Numbered from the stretch's first letter, positions 1 to 5,611 are shown. The stretch: 5,611 nucleotides of DNA from Ignavibacteria bacterium (GCA_013298375.1 JAAFHM010000332.1:1-5611), one strand, 5' to 3'. Numbers and translations are program-made. The notes: a model not told the origin generated them from the sequence alone.

Positions 1-351
1 TTCTTTCTCGGCGTTCTCCGGCAGCGTATCTAGGACGTATTGCACCGGGACGGTCTCTAAGCCAAGTTCAATCGCTACGCGCAAACGGTTATGCCCTGCA
101 AGCAAAACACCGTCACGTTTCGCCAAAAGCGGAACAATAATCCCCCGCGCACGAACATCATCGCGGAGTTTCGCAAAATAATCATCGCTTTCTTCTCGGA
201 AAAAATCGCTGTTCAGGGGATTAACCTTGAGTTTGGCGGGAAGAGTATGCTGGACATCGGAAAGGCGCGTTCCTTGAATTTCGACTTTTTTTGTTTCCAT
301 CCAAGAAAGAGGATTGTTTTGTAGTCTGGGTTTCTTGACACTCATAGTCAT
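1..351 (-). CDS. parB: ParB-like partition protein, N-terminal part (runs off left edge)
   Basis: This is the first 117 codons of a ParB-family protein; the gene continues beyond base 1. ParB proteins are CTP-dependent DNA clamps that load at parS sites and work with ParA to segregate chromosomes or plasmids. Seen here: a basic, probably disordered start (residues 1-20), then the ParB/sulfiredoxin-like fold from about residue 25. This contains VNPLN (43-47), GIIVPLLAKRDG (70-81) and AGHNRLRVA (85-93), followed by LGLETVPVQYV (96-106). The last two match the box that normally reads GERRxRAA and contacts the CTP phosphates; here the E and first R are H and N, while G86, R89, R91 and A93 are kept. 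The usual PNPxQPR motif is not recognisable. The HTH and dimerisation domains would lie outside the window. The gene sits 69 bases downstream of parA on the same strand, so it is probably in the same operon. I chose the ATG at 351; the ATG at 345 is equally possible. Neither has a Shine-Dalgarno sequence. Confidence 0.88.
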   Translation of the reverse strand, partial: MTMSVKKPRLQNNPLSWMETKKVEIQGTRLSDVQHTLPAKLKVNPLNSDFFREESDDYFAKLRDDVRARGIIVPLLAKRDGVLLAGHNRLRVAIELGLETVPVQYVLDTLPENAEKE

Positions 352-420
352 CGGGCGAAAGTGAAGAGTAGAATTGTTAGTTGAAGAGAGGGAAATACTT
401 GAAAATTTCACCGAATAACC

Positions 421-1179
421 CTATCGAATAATTTTCTTAACAATAGCTTTGGCAATTTCATCGTACTGCTCCGCTGCCTTGCTTGTGGGTTTGTAATCAA
501 AAATACTCTTTCCTGCGGAAGCAGCCTCAACAAGCGCAATAGCCTCGCTGATTTGTGTAGGAAATAATTCGCCGGAAAAGCGCTCTTCTAAAGCCTGTAA
601 TGCTTCGCAGTGCATACCCTTGCGCTTATCAAACATTGTTGCAATTACGCCCGAAATTGTCAACTGGGGATTCGTCCGTTTCTGCACAATACTAATAATT
701 TCATAGAGTTTTGCCAGTCCTTGCAAGGCAAAAAATTCCGTTTGAACAACGATGCAAACATCGGTCGAGGCAGTAAAAGCATTCACGGTCAGAACACCAA
801 GGCTCGGTGGAGTGTCAATCAAAATTGCATCATAATCCTGAATGCTATCCAGTGCCTCGCGTAAAATAAATTCCCGCCCCGTGATTCCTTGTAGTTCCGC
901 TTCAATATTGGTGACATCTAGTGAAGAGGGTAGTAAATGGAGGTTTTGTGACAAGGACATAATTGCTTCGGATATTGTCGAAGCACCCTTCAAAACCTCA
1001 TACATGGTATGCTCCGGGCGTTCGTAAATCCCAAAGTGCGAGGTGAGATTAGTTTGGGGATCCATGTCAATCATTAAAACACGTTTTTTGTAACGGTGGG
1101 CGAGTGCGTAGCCAATATTTGCGACGGTTGTTGTTTTTCCTACACCGCCTTTGTGATTCGCAAAGGTAATAATATTCAT
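421..1179 (-). CDS. parA: ParA/Soj-type chromosome or plasmid partition ATPase
   Basis: A complete 252-residue ParA-family P-loop ATPase, the normal length for Soj-like proteins without an N-terminal HTH domain. Such proteins bind ATP, dimerise, coat DNA non-specifically and are released by ParB, which moves ParB-parS complexes. Motifs seen: deviant Walker A KGGVGKTT (residues 10-17) with the signature lysine K10 and the P-loop K15; Walker A' MIDMDPQTN (36-44, D38 and D40); Walker B ILIDTPPS (119-126, D122); the family motif QTEFFALQGL (146-155); and a basic stretch DKRKG (184-188) in the region where Soj-type proteins contact DNA. The ATG at 1179 puts Walker A at the usual distance from the N terminus; no Shine-Dalgarno sequence precedes it. 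parB follows after 69 bases with no terminator between, so the two are probably co-transcribed. The absence of an N-terminal HTH argues against P1/F-type autoregulation by ParA. Whether the pair is chromosomal or plasmid-borne cannot be decided from this window. Confidence 0.96.
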   Translation of the reverse strand: MNIITFANHKGGVGKTTTVANIGYALAHRYKKRVLMIDMDPQTNLTSHFGIYERPEHTMYEVLKGASTISEAIMSLSQNLHLLPSSLDVTNIEAELQGITGREFILREALDSIQDYDAILIDTPPSLGVLTVNAFTASTDVCIVVQTEFFALQGLAKLYEIISIVQKRTNPQLTISGVIATMFDKRKGMHCEALQALEERFSGELFPTQISEAIALVEAASAGKSIFDYKPTSKAAEQYDEIAKAIVKKIIR

Positions 1180-1201
1180 GCACTTCGTAAGAATACTGGA
1201 A

Positions 1202-1235
1202 CAAAAGGTATTATTTTTCGTTGGAAAATTACAAA
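1202..1235 (-). promoter_or_regulatory. Candidate Bacteroidota-type promoter for parAB
   Basis: On the minus strand, TTTG (1235-1232) is followed after 21 bases by TACCTTTTG (1210-1202), close to the Bacteroidota -33/-7 pattern TTTG...TAnnTTTG. It would start transcription roughly 25-30 bases before the parA ATG at 1179. The region is AT-rich, so a chance match is possible. No parS-like or other strong palindrome was found in the divergent region 1180-1344. Confidence 0.35.
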
Positions 1236-1284
1236 AATAATTACCAAGAGTGGCATCTTTTCTTTTGTTCTAAGTCCAAAAGGC

Positions 1285-1313
1285 TTGTTTTGCTGCATTT
1301 TCAATGCTATTTT
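1285..1313 (+). promoter_or_regulatory. Candidate promoter for the class V aminotransferase gene
   Basis: TTGTTT (1285-1290), a 17-base spacer, then TATTTT (1308-1313) preceded by TG at 1305-1306, which makes an extended -10 element. Transcription would start near base 1320, giving a leader of about 25 bases before the ATG at 1345. It matches consensus at 3 of 6 and 4 of 6 positions, which is modest support in an AT-rich region. Position and orientation fit the downstream gene. Confidence 0.35.
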
Positions 1314-1344
1314 ACCACGAATTTCTTTGCTTTTTTTTACCCGA

Positions 1345-2550
1345 ATGACCATGCTCACATCGCAAAAACATCTTTTTTCACTTCCAGATTCCGTCCACTA
1401 CTTGAATTGCGCCTATATGTCGCCGCTTCTCAAAAGCGTTGAAGAGGCTGGCTTTCGCGGTGTTGCACAAAAACGTTTGCCCTATTTACTCAGTACTGAC
1501 GATTTCTTTGCCCCTCCCGCCGAGGTGAGAGCGTTGTTTGCACGACTCATAAATGCGCCAAGCGCTGGAAACGTGACGTTGATTCCTTCGGTTTCCTACG
1601 GAATGGCGATTGTTGCCAAAAACCTTGTTGCAGAGTCTGGGCAAAATATTGTGACTGTTTCGGGCGAGTTTCCCAGCAATGTTTATGCGTGGAAAGAACA
1701 TTGCGATAATGGCGTAGAAATGCGATTTGTTGCCCCGCCAACAACATGGGGAAATACAATACTTGGCAACCCTGATTTTGATAGTGAATACTCCGAAACG
1801 CGAGGAGAGCGCTGGAATGATATGATTTTGGAAGCGATTAACGAAAACACGGCTCTTGTGGTACTTTGCCCAAATCACTGGGCTGACGGAACACTATTCG
1901 ATATTGAAATCATTGGCAATGCCGCACGTTCGGTCGGTGCGATGTTTGTTGTTGATGGTACTCAGTCCATAGGGGCGTTGCCTTTCGATGTACAACAGAT
2001 TCAACCCGATGCACTTATCTGTGCTTCCTATAAGTGCATGATGGGAGCATACTCAATAGGGTGCGCATATTGGGGCGAGCGTTTTGCTTATGGGAAGCCG
2101 ATTGAAGAAACGTGGATTGGACGTATCGGTAGCGATGATTTTAGAAATTTAGTTCAATATGAGAATCGTTATCAAACAGGCATGATTCGGTTTACTATGG
2201 GTGAGCAGAGTAATTTCGTGCTTATTCCAATGCTTCACGCTGCGCTGACGCAGCTTCTAGAATGGCAGCCGGAGCGTATTCAGGAATACTGTGCCAATCT
2301 GAATACACCATTAGTGGAATTCTGTCAGCGCGAGGGCTTTTGGATTGAAGAGCAGCATTGGCGAACCGAGCATCTTTTCGGTATTCGTATCCCGCACGAA
2401 CTTTCGATTGAAAAACTCCAAGCCGCACTGTCGCGTCGGCAGGTTTTTGTTTCTCTGCGCGGCGAATCCATTCGTGTTGCGCCGAGTGTGTACAATACGC
2501 CCGATGACATTACTGCTTTGATTGAGGCTCTTCACGAAGCTCTTCATTGA
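1345..2550 (+). CDS. Class V aminotransferase / cysteine desulfurase-fold PLP enzyme
   Basis: A 401-residue PLP-dependent enzyme of fold type I, class V (the group of NifS/SufS, isopenicillin N epimerase-like and kynureninase-like proteins). Seen: the N-terminal segment YLNCAYMSPL (19-28); PNHWADGT (176-183), including an aromatic/His pair near the cofactor; VVDGTQSIG (202-210), whose D204 should bind the pyridine nitrogen and Q207 the cofactor; SYKCMMG (228-234), whose K230 is the expected Schiff-base lysine; and a C-terminal SLRGESIRVAPSVYNT (370-385) with R377 in the position that usually binds the substrate carboxylate. I see no SufS-type active-site Cys loop near residue 360, so cysteine desulfurase activity is doubtful. 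The exact substrate is unknown. The reading frame is open upstream to 1096, but that part overlaps parA in antisense, is not protein-like, and homologous proteins begin near residue 1 here. The ATG at 1351 is an alternative start. There is no Shine-Dalgarno sequence; a candidate promoter lies just upstream and a terminator follows, so the gene is probably monocistronic. Confidence 0.9.
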   Translation: MTMLTSQKHLFSLPDSVHYLNCAYMSPLLKSVEEAGFRGVAQKRLPYLLSTDDFFAPPAEVRALFARLINAPSAGNVTLIPSVSYGMAIVAKNLVAESGQNIVTVSGEFPSNVYAWKEHCDNGVEMRFVAPPTTWGNTILGNPDFDSEYSETRGERWNDMILEAINENTALVVLCPNHWADGTLFDIEIIGNAARSVGAMFVVDGTQSIGALPFDVQQIQPDALICASYKCMMGAYSIGCAYWGERFAYGKPIEETWIGRIGSDDFRNLVQYENRYQTGMIRFTMGEQSNFVLIPMLHAALTQLLEWQPERIQEYCANLNTPLVEFCQREGFWIEEQHWRTEHLFGIRIPHELSIEKLQAALSRRQVFVSLRGESIRVAPSVYNTPDDITALIEALHEALH

Positions 2551-2562
2551 AGCGTTGAAGAG
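2540..2562 (+). other. Small hairpin over the stop codon that competes with the terminator
   Basis: CTCTTCA (2540-2546) is exactly complementary to TGAAGAG (2556-2562), with a 9-base loop containing the TGA stop. The right arm shares bases 2558-2562 with the left arm of the following palindrome, so the two structures cannot form fully together. The 16-bp stem of the palindrome is far more stable, so this may have no function. The sequence also encodes a short ALHEALH repeat, which may be its only cause. Confidence 0.3.
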
Positions 2563-2604
2563 TAAAACGGAACGTTCCGTTTTACTCTTTGAGGTTGTTT
2601 TTTT
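2558..2604 (+). terminator. Perfect 32-base palindrome with T run: probable intrinsic terminator
   Basis: AAGAGTAAAACGGAAC (2558-2573) is followed immediately by its exact reverse complement GTTCCGTTTTACTCTT (2574-2589), giving up to a 14-bp stem with a 4-base ACGT loop. Two G-U pairs and one A-U pair could extend the base. A run of seven T lies at 2598-2604, eight bases after the palindrome. It begins eight bases after the stop of the aminotransferase gene, so termination of that gene is the simplest reading. The 8-base gap before the T run is longer than usual, and the perfect symmetry would also suit a protein-binding site. Confidence 0.7.
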
Positions 2605-2639
2605 GAAAAAATTCCTATCATTCACACAATAGAAAAATT

Positions 2640-3434
2640 ATGATTACGATTGATTGCCAAGGTAAAAAAGCACTCGTCTGTGGCAGCACGCAGGGGATTG
2701 GTAAGGCTATTGCGGTTAGGCTTGCCGAGTCAGGAGCTACCATCACACTTGCTGCACGGAATGAAGATTCTCTCAAAGCAGTGTGTGAAGAGTTACCGTG
2801 TCCGGCACAGCAACAGCATGATTATATTATTGCGGATTTTAGCGTTGCCTCTCACGTAAAAGCATCTATTGAAGATTATTTGCAAGCACACAAGGAGCCG
2901 TTTCACATTCTCGTCAATAACACCGGAGGTCCCCCGCCGGGCGCAATTCATCAGGCTCAGGCGGAAGATTTTATAGCAGCAATTTCGCAGCATCTTCTTT
3001 GCAATCACTATCTTGTGCAAGCGCTTTTGCCCGCAATGAAGGAGGCTCATTACGGGCGCATCATCAATATCATATCGACTTCTGTCAAGCAACCCATTCC
3101 GAATTTAGGGGTCTCCAATACAACACGAGGTGCGGTTTCCAGTTGGGCAAAAACATTATCCTTTGAAGTTGCAAAGTTCGGCATTACGGTTAATAATATT
3201 TTGCCGGGATATATCACCACCTCTCGCTTAGAATCCCTTGTTCAAGGAACAGCAACCGCGCAGCAAAAGTCTGCCGATGAAACACGTGCAGCCATGATAG
3301 CAACTATTCCCGCAGGTCATTTTGGTTCGCCGGAGGATTTAGCAAATGTCGCTGTTTTTCTTGCTTCACCTTTGTCCGCGTACATCAACGGAACGAGCAT
3401 TGCGGTTGATGGTGGTCGTACTACGGCGCTATAA
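2640..3434 (+). CDS. Short-chain dehydrogenase/reductase-like protein with altered active site
   Basis: A 264-residue protein with the complete SDR Rossmann fold, most like 3-oxoacyl-ACP reductase (FabG)-related SDRs. Seen: the cofactor loop GSTQGIG (15-21, the GxxxGxG pattern); AARN (39-42) after beta-2, which suggests NADP(H) preference; NNTGG (93-97) in place of NNAG; the catalytic Ser in the IIST stretch (S146); NNILPGYI (beta-6 region); and the C-terminal AYINGTSIAVDGG. Thirteen residues after S146, where the catalytic Tyr is expected, there is S159, and four residues later R163 replaces the Lys (GVSNTTRGAV, 157-166). Both key catalytic residues of the YxxxK motif are thus changed without any gap in alignment. 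From memory, an SDR subgroup described as beta-ketoacyl reductase-like with imperfect tetrad has this feature, so it is probably a true subfamily and not a damaged gene. Reductase activity and substrate are unknown. The ATG at 2640 has no Shine-Dalgarno sequence; a weak TTGAAA/CACAAT promoter (2603-2608, 2625-2630) would give an almost leaderless mRNA. Confidence 0.92.
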   Translation: MITIDCQGKKALVCGSTQGIGKAIAVRLAESGATITLAARNEDSLKAVCEELPCPAQQQHDYIIADFSVASHVKASIEDYLQAHKEPFHILVNNTGGPPPGAIHQAQAEDFIAAISQHLLCNHYLVQALLPAMKEAHYGRIINIISTSVKQPIPNLGVSNTTRGAVSSWAKTLSFEVAKFGITVNNILPGYITTSRLESLVQGTATAQQKSADETRAAMIATIPAGHFGSPEDLANVAVFLASPLSAYINGTSIAVDGGRTTAL

Positions 3435-3490
3435 GCCCGTGGGCAGATTGAGTATTTTTAACTGAGCAATACGTTCATCATGTCTTCGCT

Positions 3491-5383
3491 CTACCGAACA
3501 ATAACCATTGGTATTGTGAGTTCATGCCGCACTGGAGAAATAGTTGCTCCAAAAAACACGTCAAGAAGCCCCCGATGCCCATGACCACCCATGACAAGTA
3601 ACTCGACATCATGTTCTTTGGCAAGGCTAATAATTGCTTTGGGAACATCGCCAAAACCAAGGAAACAGCGTGTTTCAACGCCTTGCGCACAGAGAGCATC
3701 CGCAACTCGCCGTAAATGCAGTTCATCTTCCCGTGCCTCAGCATCGTATGTCGCCCATCCATGGACAACGCCACCAGCACCTTCAACGACGTGAAATAAA
3801 TACAGTACCGCGCCATGCTGACGTGCTATGGATGTCGCTTCACTGAGGACTTTTCTATCGCTATTCGAGAATGCTATTGTTACGCCAATTCGGGCGTAAT
3901 TCCGTTCATCTAGTTGCAGAGGCGCACCTTCTTCTAGCATGGTATAAATGGACTTACGCTTTTGCCCACGTATGGTTCTGTCCACAAATGGCTTGATGGT
4001 GATGTATGCTAAAAGAATAAACAATAATGCTGCTCCTAGGCTAATTCCAACACGAAGTAGTAGCGAAGGCGATGTGGCAAGCGCCTCACCGACTTTATCT
4101 ATGACAAGTTTGACATTCAATGCCACGATGATGCTGGCAACAATCCATGATAGAGCAACAACCCAGCGTTTGTTGGCAAATTCGCCCATAATTCGCTTGT
4201 CCGCTGTGAAATGAATGAGCGGAATGATGGCAAAGGGAAGCTGCAAACTGAGCACCACTTGGCTTACAATGAGGAGTTGATACGTGCCAGTTTCTCCCAT
4301 CGTTAGCAATACCCAGACCGCCGGAACAAGAGCAACCATGCGGGTTAGCAGTCTTCGCATAAATGGACGCATTTTGAAATGTAAAAAGCCTTCCATGATG
4401 ATTTGCCCAGCCAGTGTTCCTGTAAGTGTGGATGATTGCCCCGCTGCCAAAAGTGCGATGGCAAAAAGCGTTCCTGCAATAGTCGTTCCCAGAAGTGGTG
4501 AAATAAGCTGGTGTGCCTGCTGCAGTTCCGTAACGACAATACCATTTTTATAGAAGGTTGAAGCTGCAAGAACAAGAATTGCGGCATTGACGAAGAAAGC
4601 AGCATTGAGCGCAATAACGGAGTCAATAAAGTTAAATTTTACTGCCGATTTCTTTCCTTCGGATGTAGGCGAAAATGCCCGTGTTTGAACGAGCGAGGAG
4701 TGGAGATAGAGATTGTGCGGCATAACGGTTGCGCCAATGATACCAATCGCCACAAAAAGCGCTCCCTCCGGCAATGACGGTGCTAAACCTTTTCCTATCA
4801 AAGCAATATCGGGTTTCGATAGGAGTAATTCGATGAAAAAGCATCCGCCAATCGTAACGACGAGGGTGATGATAAATGCTTCAAATTTTCGCACGCCAAG
4901 GTTTTGAATGAGAAGCAGTAAAAACGTATCAAACCCAGCAATTACCACGCCCCACAAGACAGGCAGATGAAAAAGAAGATTGATGCCAATCGCCGTACCA
5001 AGCACTTCTGCCAAATCACACGCCGCAATAGCAATTTCTGCTAAAAACCAAAGACAATACGCTATCGGTGCAGGGTAATTATCGCGGCAGGCTTGCGCTA
5101 AATCGCGTCCGGTTGCTATGCCCAATCGCGCTGAGAGTGTTTGCAATAAAACTGCCATAAGATTGGACATAAGCAAAACCCAAACAAGCGCATAGCCAAA
5201 TCGTGCGCCACCTTCGAGGTCTGTTGCCCAATTTCCCGGATCCATATAGCCAACGCTCACCAGATATGCTGGTCCAAAAAAAGCAAACATCCGCTTTATG
5301 CGGCTCACATTTTGCGGTATAACAACGGTTTGATGGATGTTTGAGAGGGATTTTTGTTCATGCTCTGGTATAGTACTTTTCAT
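3491..5383 (-). CDS. mntH: NRAMP Mn2+/Fe2+ transporter fused to a universal stress protein domain
   Basis: A 630-residue inner-membrane protein with two domains. Residues about 30-467 are an NRAMP (MntH-type) proton-coupled divalent metal importer with about 11 membrane segments. The TM1 metal motif DPGN is at 48-51, the TM6 motif AxxMPH at 218-223 with the metal-binding M221, and the TM8 family signature GQSSTLTGTLAGQ at 315-327. The kept Asp, Asn and Met argue for Mn2+ and Fe2+ over Mg2+ or Al3+. A charged linker (468-495) leads to a USP domain (496-630). This ends with GGHG (599-602), nine residues, then GAT (612-614), close to the ATP-binding pattern G-2x-G-9x-G(S/T) but with Ala in place of Ser/Thr at 613. 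Plain MntH proteins are about 410-450 residues long, so the tail is a real addition and stays in one open frame. The gene is convergent with the SDR gene (56 bases apart) and has a metalloregulator-like operator upstream. The ATG at 5383 gives a short soluble N terminus before TM1; M32 is a less likely start. The gene symbol refers to the transporter domain. Confidence 0.95.
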   Translation of the reverse strand: MKSTIPEHEQKSLSNIHQTVVIPQNVSRIKRMFAFFGPAYLVSVGYMDPGNWATDLEGGARFGYALVWVLLMSNLMAVLLQTLSARLGIATGRDLAQACRDNYPAPIAYCLWFLAEIAIAACDLAEVLGTAIGINLLFHLPVLWGVVIAGFDTFLLLLIQNLGVRKFEAFIITLVVTIGGCFFIELLLSKPDIALIGKGLAPSLPEGALFVAIGIIGATVMPHNLYLHSSLVQTRAFSPTSEGKKSAVKFNFIDSVIALNAAFFVNAAILVLAASTFYKNGIVVTELQQAHQLISPLLGTTIAGTLFAIALLAAGQSSTLTGTLAGQIIMEGFLHFKMRPFMRRLLTRMVALVPAVWVLLTMGETGTYQLLIVSQVVLSLQLPFAIIPLIHFTADKRIMGEFANKRWVVALSWIVASIIVALNVKLVIDKVGEALATSPSLLLRVGISLGAALLFILLAYITIKPFVDRTIRGQKRKSIYTMLEEGAPLQLDERNYARIGVTIAFSNSDRKVLSEATSIARQHGAVLYLFHVVEGAGGVVHGWATYDAEAREDELHLRRVADALCAQGVETRCFLGFGDVPKAIISLAKEHDVELLVMGGHGHRGLLDVFFGATISPVRHELTIPMVIVR

Positions 5384-5388
5384 AATTC

Positions 5389-5400
5389 ACGGTGAACCGT
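5389..5400. repeat. Short inverted repeat in the mntH leader
   Basis: ACGGT (5389-5393) and ACCGT (5396-5400) are exact complements around GA. It lies 5 bases upstream of the mntH ATG and touches the outer edge of the metal-operator dyad. It could form a small hairpin in the mRNA near the start codon, but a 2-base loop would force the inner pairs open. Function is unknown. Confidence 0.35.
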
Positions 5401-5430
5401 TAGACTAAAAATATTTTTAGCCTAATCTAA
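5400..5430. promoter_or_regulatory. Predicted DtxR/MntR-family metal-responsive operator
   Basis: TTAGACTAAAAAT (5400-5412) faces ATTTTTAGCCTAA (5413-5425): a 26-base dyad with 12 of 13 pairs matching, centred 29 bases before the mntH start. Offset within it, bases 5412-5430 match the DtxR/IdeR consensus TTAGGTTAGCCTAACCTAA at 14 of 19 positions, and its right 14 bases match at 13. DtxR-family repressors (DtxR, IdeR, MntR) loaded with Fe2+ or Mn2+ commonly shut off metal-uptake genes, which fits the transporter downstream. The regulator gene is not in this window. Site type is recognised by similarity; which metal is sensed is inference. Confidence 0.7.
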
Positions 5431-5452
5431 AAAAATAATTACTCACAGCAAA
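5422..5452 (-). promoter_or_regulatory. Candidate mntH promoter overlapping the operator
   Basis: On the minus strand TTTG (5452-5449), 19 bases, then TAGATTAG (5429-5422), near the Bacteroidota pattern TTTG-N19-TAnnTTTG with one mismatch in the fixed bases. Read with the sigma-70 model it is TTGCTG, 16 bases, TAGATT. The -7/-10 element lies inside the operator dyad region, so a bound repressor would block it. Transcription would start about 25-35 bases before the ATG. Confidence 0.45.
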
Positions 5453-5503
5453 GAAATACTACGGAAACAGCACGACAATCACGAGAAAATAGAATAATCG
5501 CCT

Positions 5504-5520
5504 GTCAAACAAATTTTGAC
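5504..5520. repeat. Inverted repeat in the upstream intergenic region
   Basis: GTCAAA (5504-5509) and TTTGAC (5515-5520) are exact complements around a 5-base spacer CAAAT. It may be a small operator or a chance hairpin. The rest of 5431-5563 shows no gene, RNA gene or longer repeat that I can support. Confidence 0.3.
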
Positions 5521-5563
5521 GAGCTCCGTTTTTAGGCAAATTCAGGGTGAAGACCGCTTCAAA

Positions 5564-5611
5564 ATGGCTATTATTTCTATTTATCCCACCAAACAGGCGC
5601 AGTCATTTTCT
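5564..5611 (+). CDS. Possible start of a further gene (partial, unrecognised)
   Basis: An ATG at 5564 opens a frame that stays open for 16 codons to the window edge, beginning MAIISIYPTKQAQ. A gene here would be divergent from mntH. It has no Shine-Dalgarno sequence, like the other genes here, and no clear promoter. The product is not recognisable from so few residues. An opposite-strand reading is equally short: a minus-strand frame ending at the TAG at 5579-5577 would give the tail MTAPVWWDK. At most one of these is likely to be real, and 48 bases without a stop can easily occur by chance. Confidence 0.3.
   Translation, partial: MAIISIYPTKQAQSFS

Noticed and set aside
91..324. 77-codon plus-strand frame at the left edge
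   Set aside because: It is antisense to the ParB N-terminal domain, which has recognisable motifs.
1096..1344. Upstream in-frame extension of the aminotransferase frame (83 codons)
   Set aside because: It overlaps the start of parA in antisense, has no family-like sequence, and the conserved protein begins naturally at the ATG at 1345.
1486..1878. 130-codon minus-strand frame opposite the aminotransferase
   Set aside because: It is an antisense shadow of a gene with clear family motifs; its composition, rich in Arg, His and Ser, is typical of a shadow frame.
1436..2562. Direct 12-base repeat AGCGTTGAAGAG at 1436-1447 and 2551-2562
   Set aside because: There are only two copies, the first inside coding sequence, with no shared context or target-site features, so chance is the simplest explanation.
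2558..2589. The 32-base palindrome as a parS centromere site
   Set aside because: It does not resemble the TGTTTCACGTGAAACA consensus, and the adjacent T run and position just after a stop codon fit a terminator better. A divergent ParB could still recognise another sequence, so this is not excluded absolutely.
3435..3459. GCCCGTGGGC hairpin with later T5 as a terminator of the SDR gene
   Set aside because: The stem is only four pairs with a 2-base loop, and the T run starts 10 bases later, so it is too weak to call as a terminator.
3478..3816. 112-codon minus-strand frame
   Set aside because: It overlaps the USP-encoding end of the transporter gene in another frame, and its sequence shows no known motif.

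Overview
The window holds two complete plus-strand enzyme genes, two complete minus-strand genes (parA and a metal transporter) and one partial minus-strand gene (parB). All five are ordinary, dense bacterial genes. None of the starts has a convincing Shine-Dalgarno sequence. Two intergenic regions carry sequences close to the promoter pattern known from Bacteroidota (TTTG, about 20 bases, TAnnTTTG). Moderate GC, the weak ribosome-binding sites and the protein flavour together suggest a member of the Bacteroidota/Chlorobiota (FCB) group. This is inference; no rRNA or other marker gene is present.

Layout. Bases 1-1179 (minus strand) carry a parA-parB partition pair. parB runs off the left edge, so only its N-terminal CTP-binding (ParB/sulfiredoxin-like) part is visible. 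A 165-base AT-rich divergent region (1180-1344) separates parA from a plus-strand class V aminotransferase/cysteine desulfurase-fold gene (1345-2550). A perfect 32-base palindrome followed by a T run (2558-2604) looks like that gene's terminator. Next comes a plus-strand short-chain dehydrogenase/reductase-like gene (2640-3434) whose catalytic Tyr and Lys are replaced by Ser and Arg. It is convergent with a long minus-strand gene (3491-5383) encoding an NRAMP Mn2+/Fe2+ transporter fused to a C-terminal universal stress protein (USP) domain. The last 228 bases are the control region of the transporter. They include a strong palindrome resembling DtxR/IdeR/MntR operators that overlaps a candidate promoter. 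At the right edge there is a possible start of a further gene.

How the genes work together. ParA and ParB form one functional unit for chromosome or plasmid segregation. The aminotransferase and the SDR-like protein lie on the same strand but are separated by a terminator, and nothing shows that they share a pathway. The transporter appears to be a stand-alone gene under metal-dependent repression. I see no CRISPR array, transposon, tRNA, phage gene or defence cassette, and no evidence for a previously undescribed multi-gene system. The points most worth a second look are the metal operator, the transporter-USP fusion, the SDR with a changed active site, the palindrome with its competing hairpin, and the variant ParB motif.
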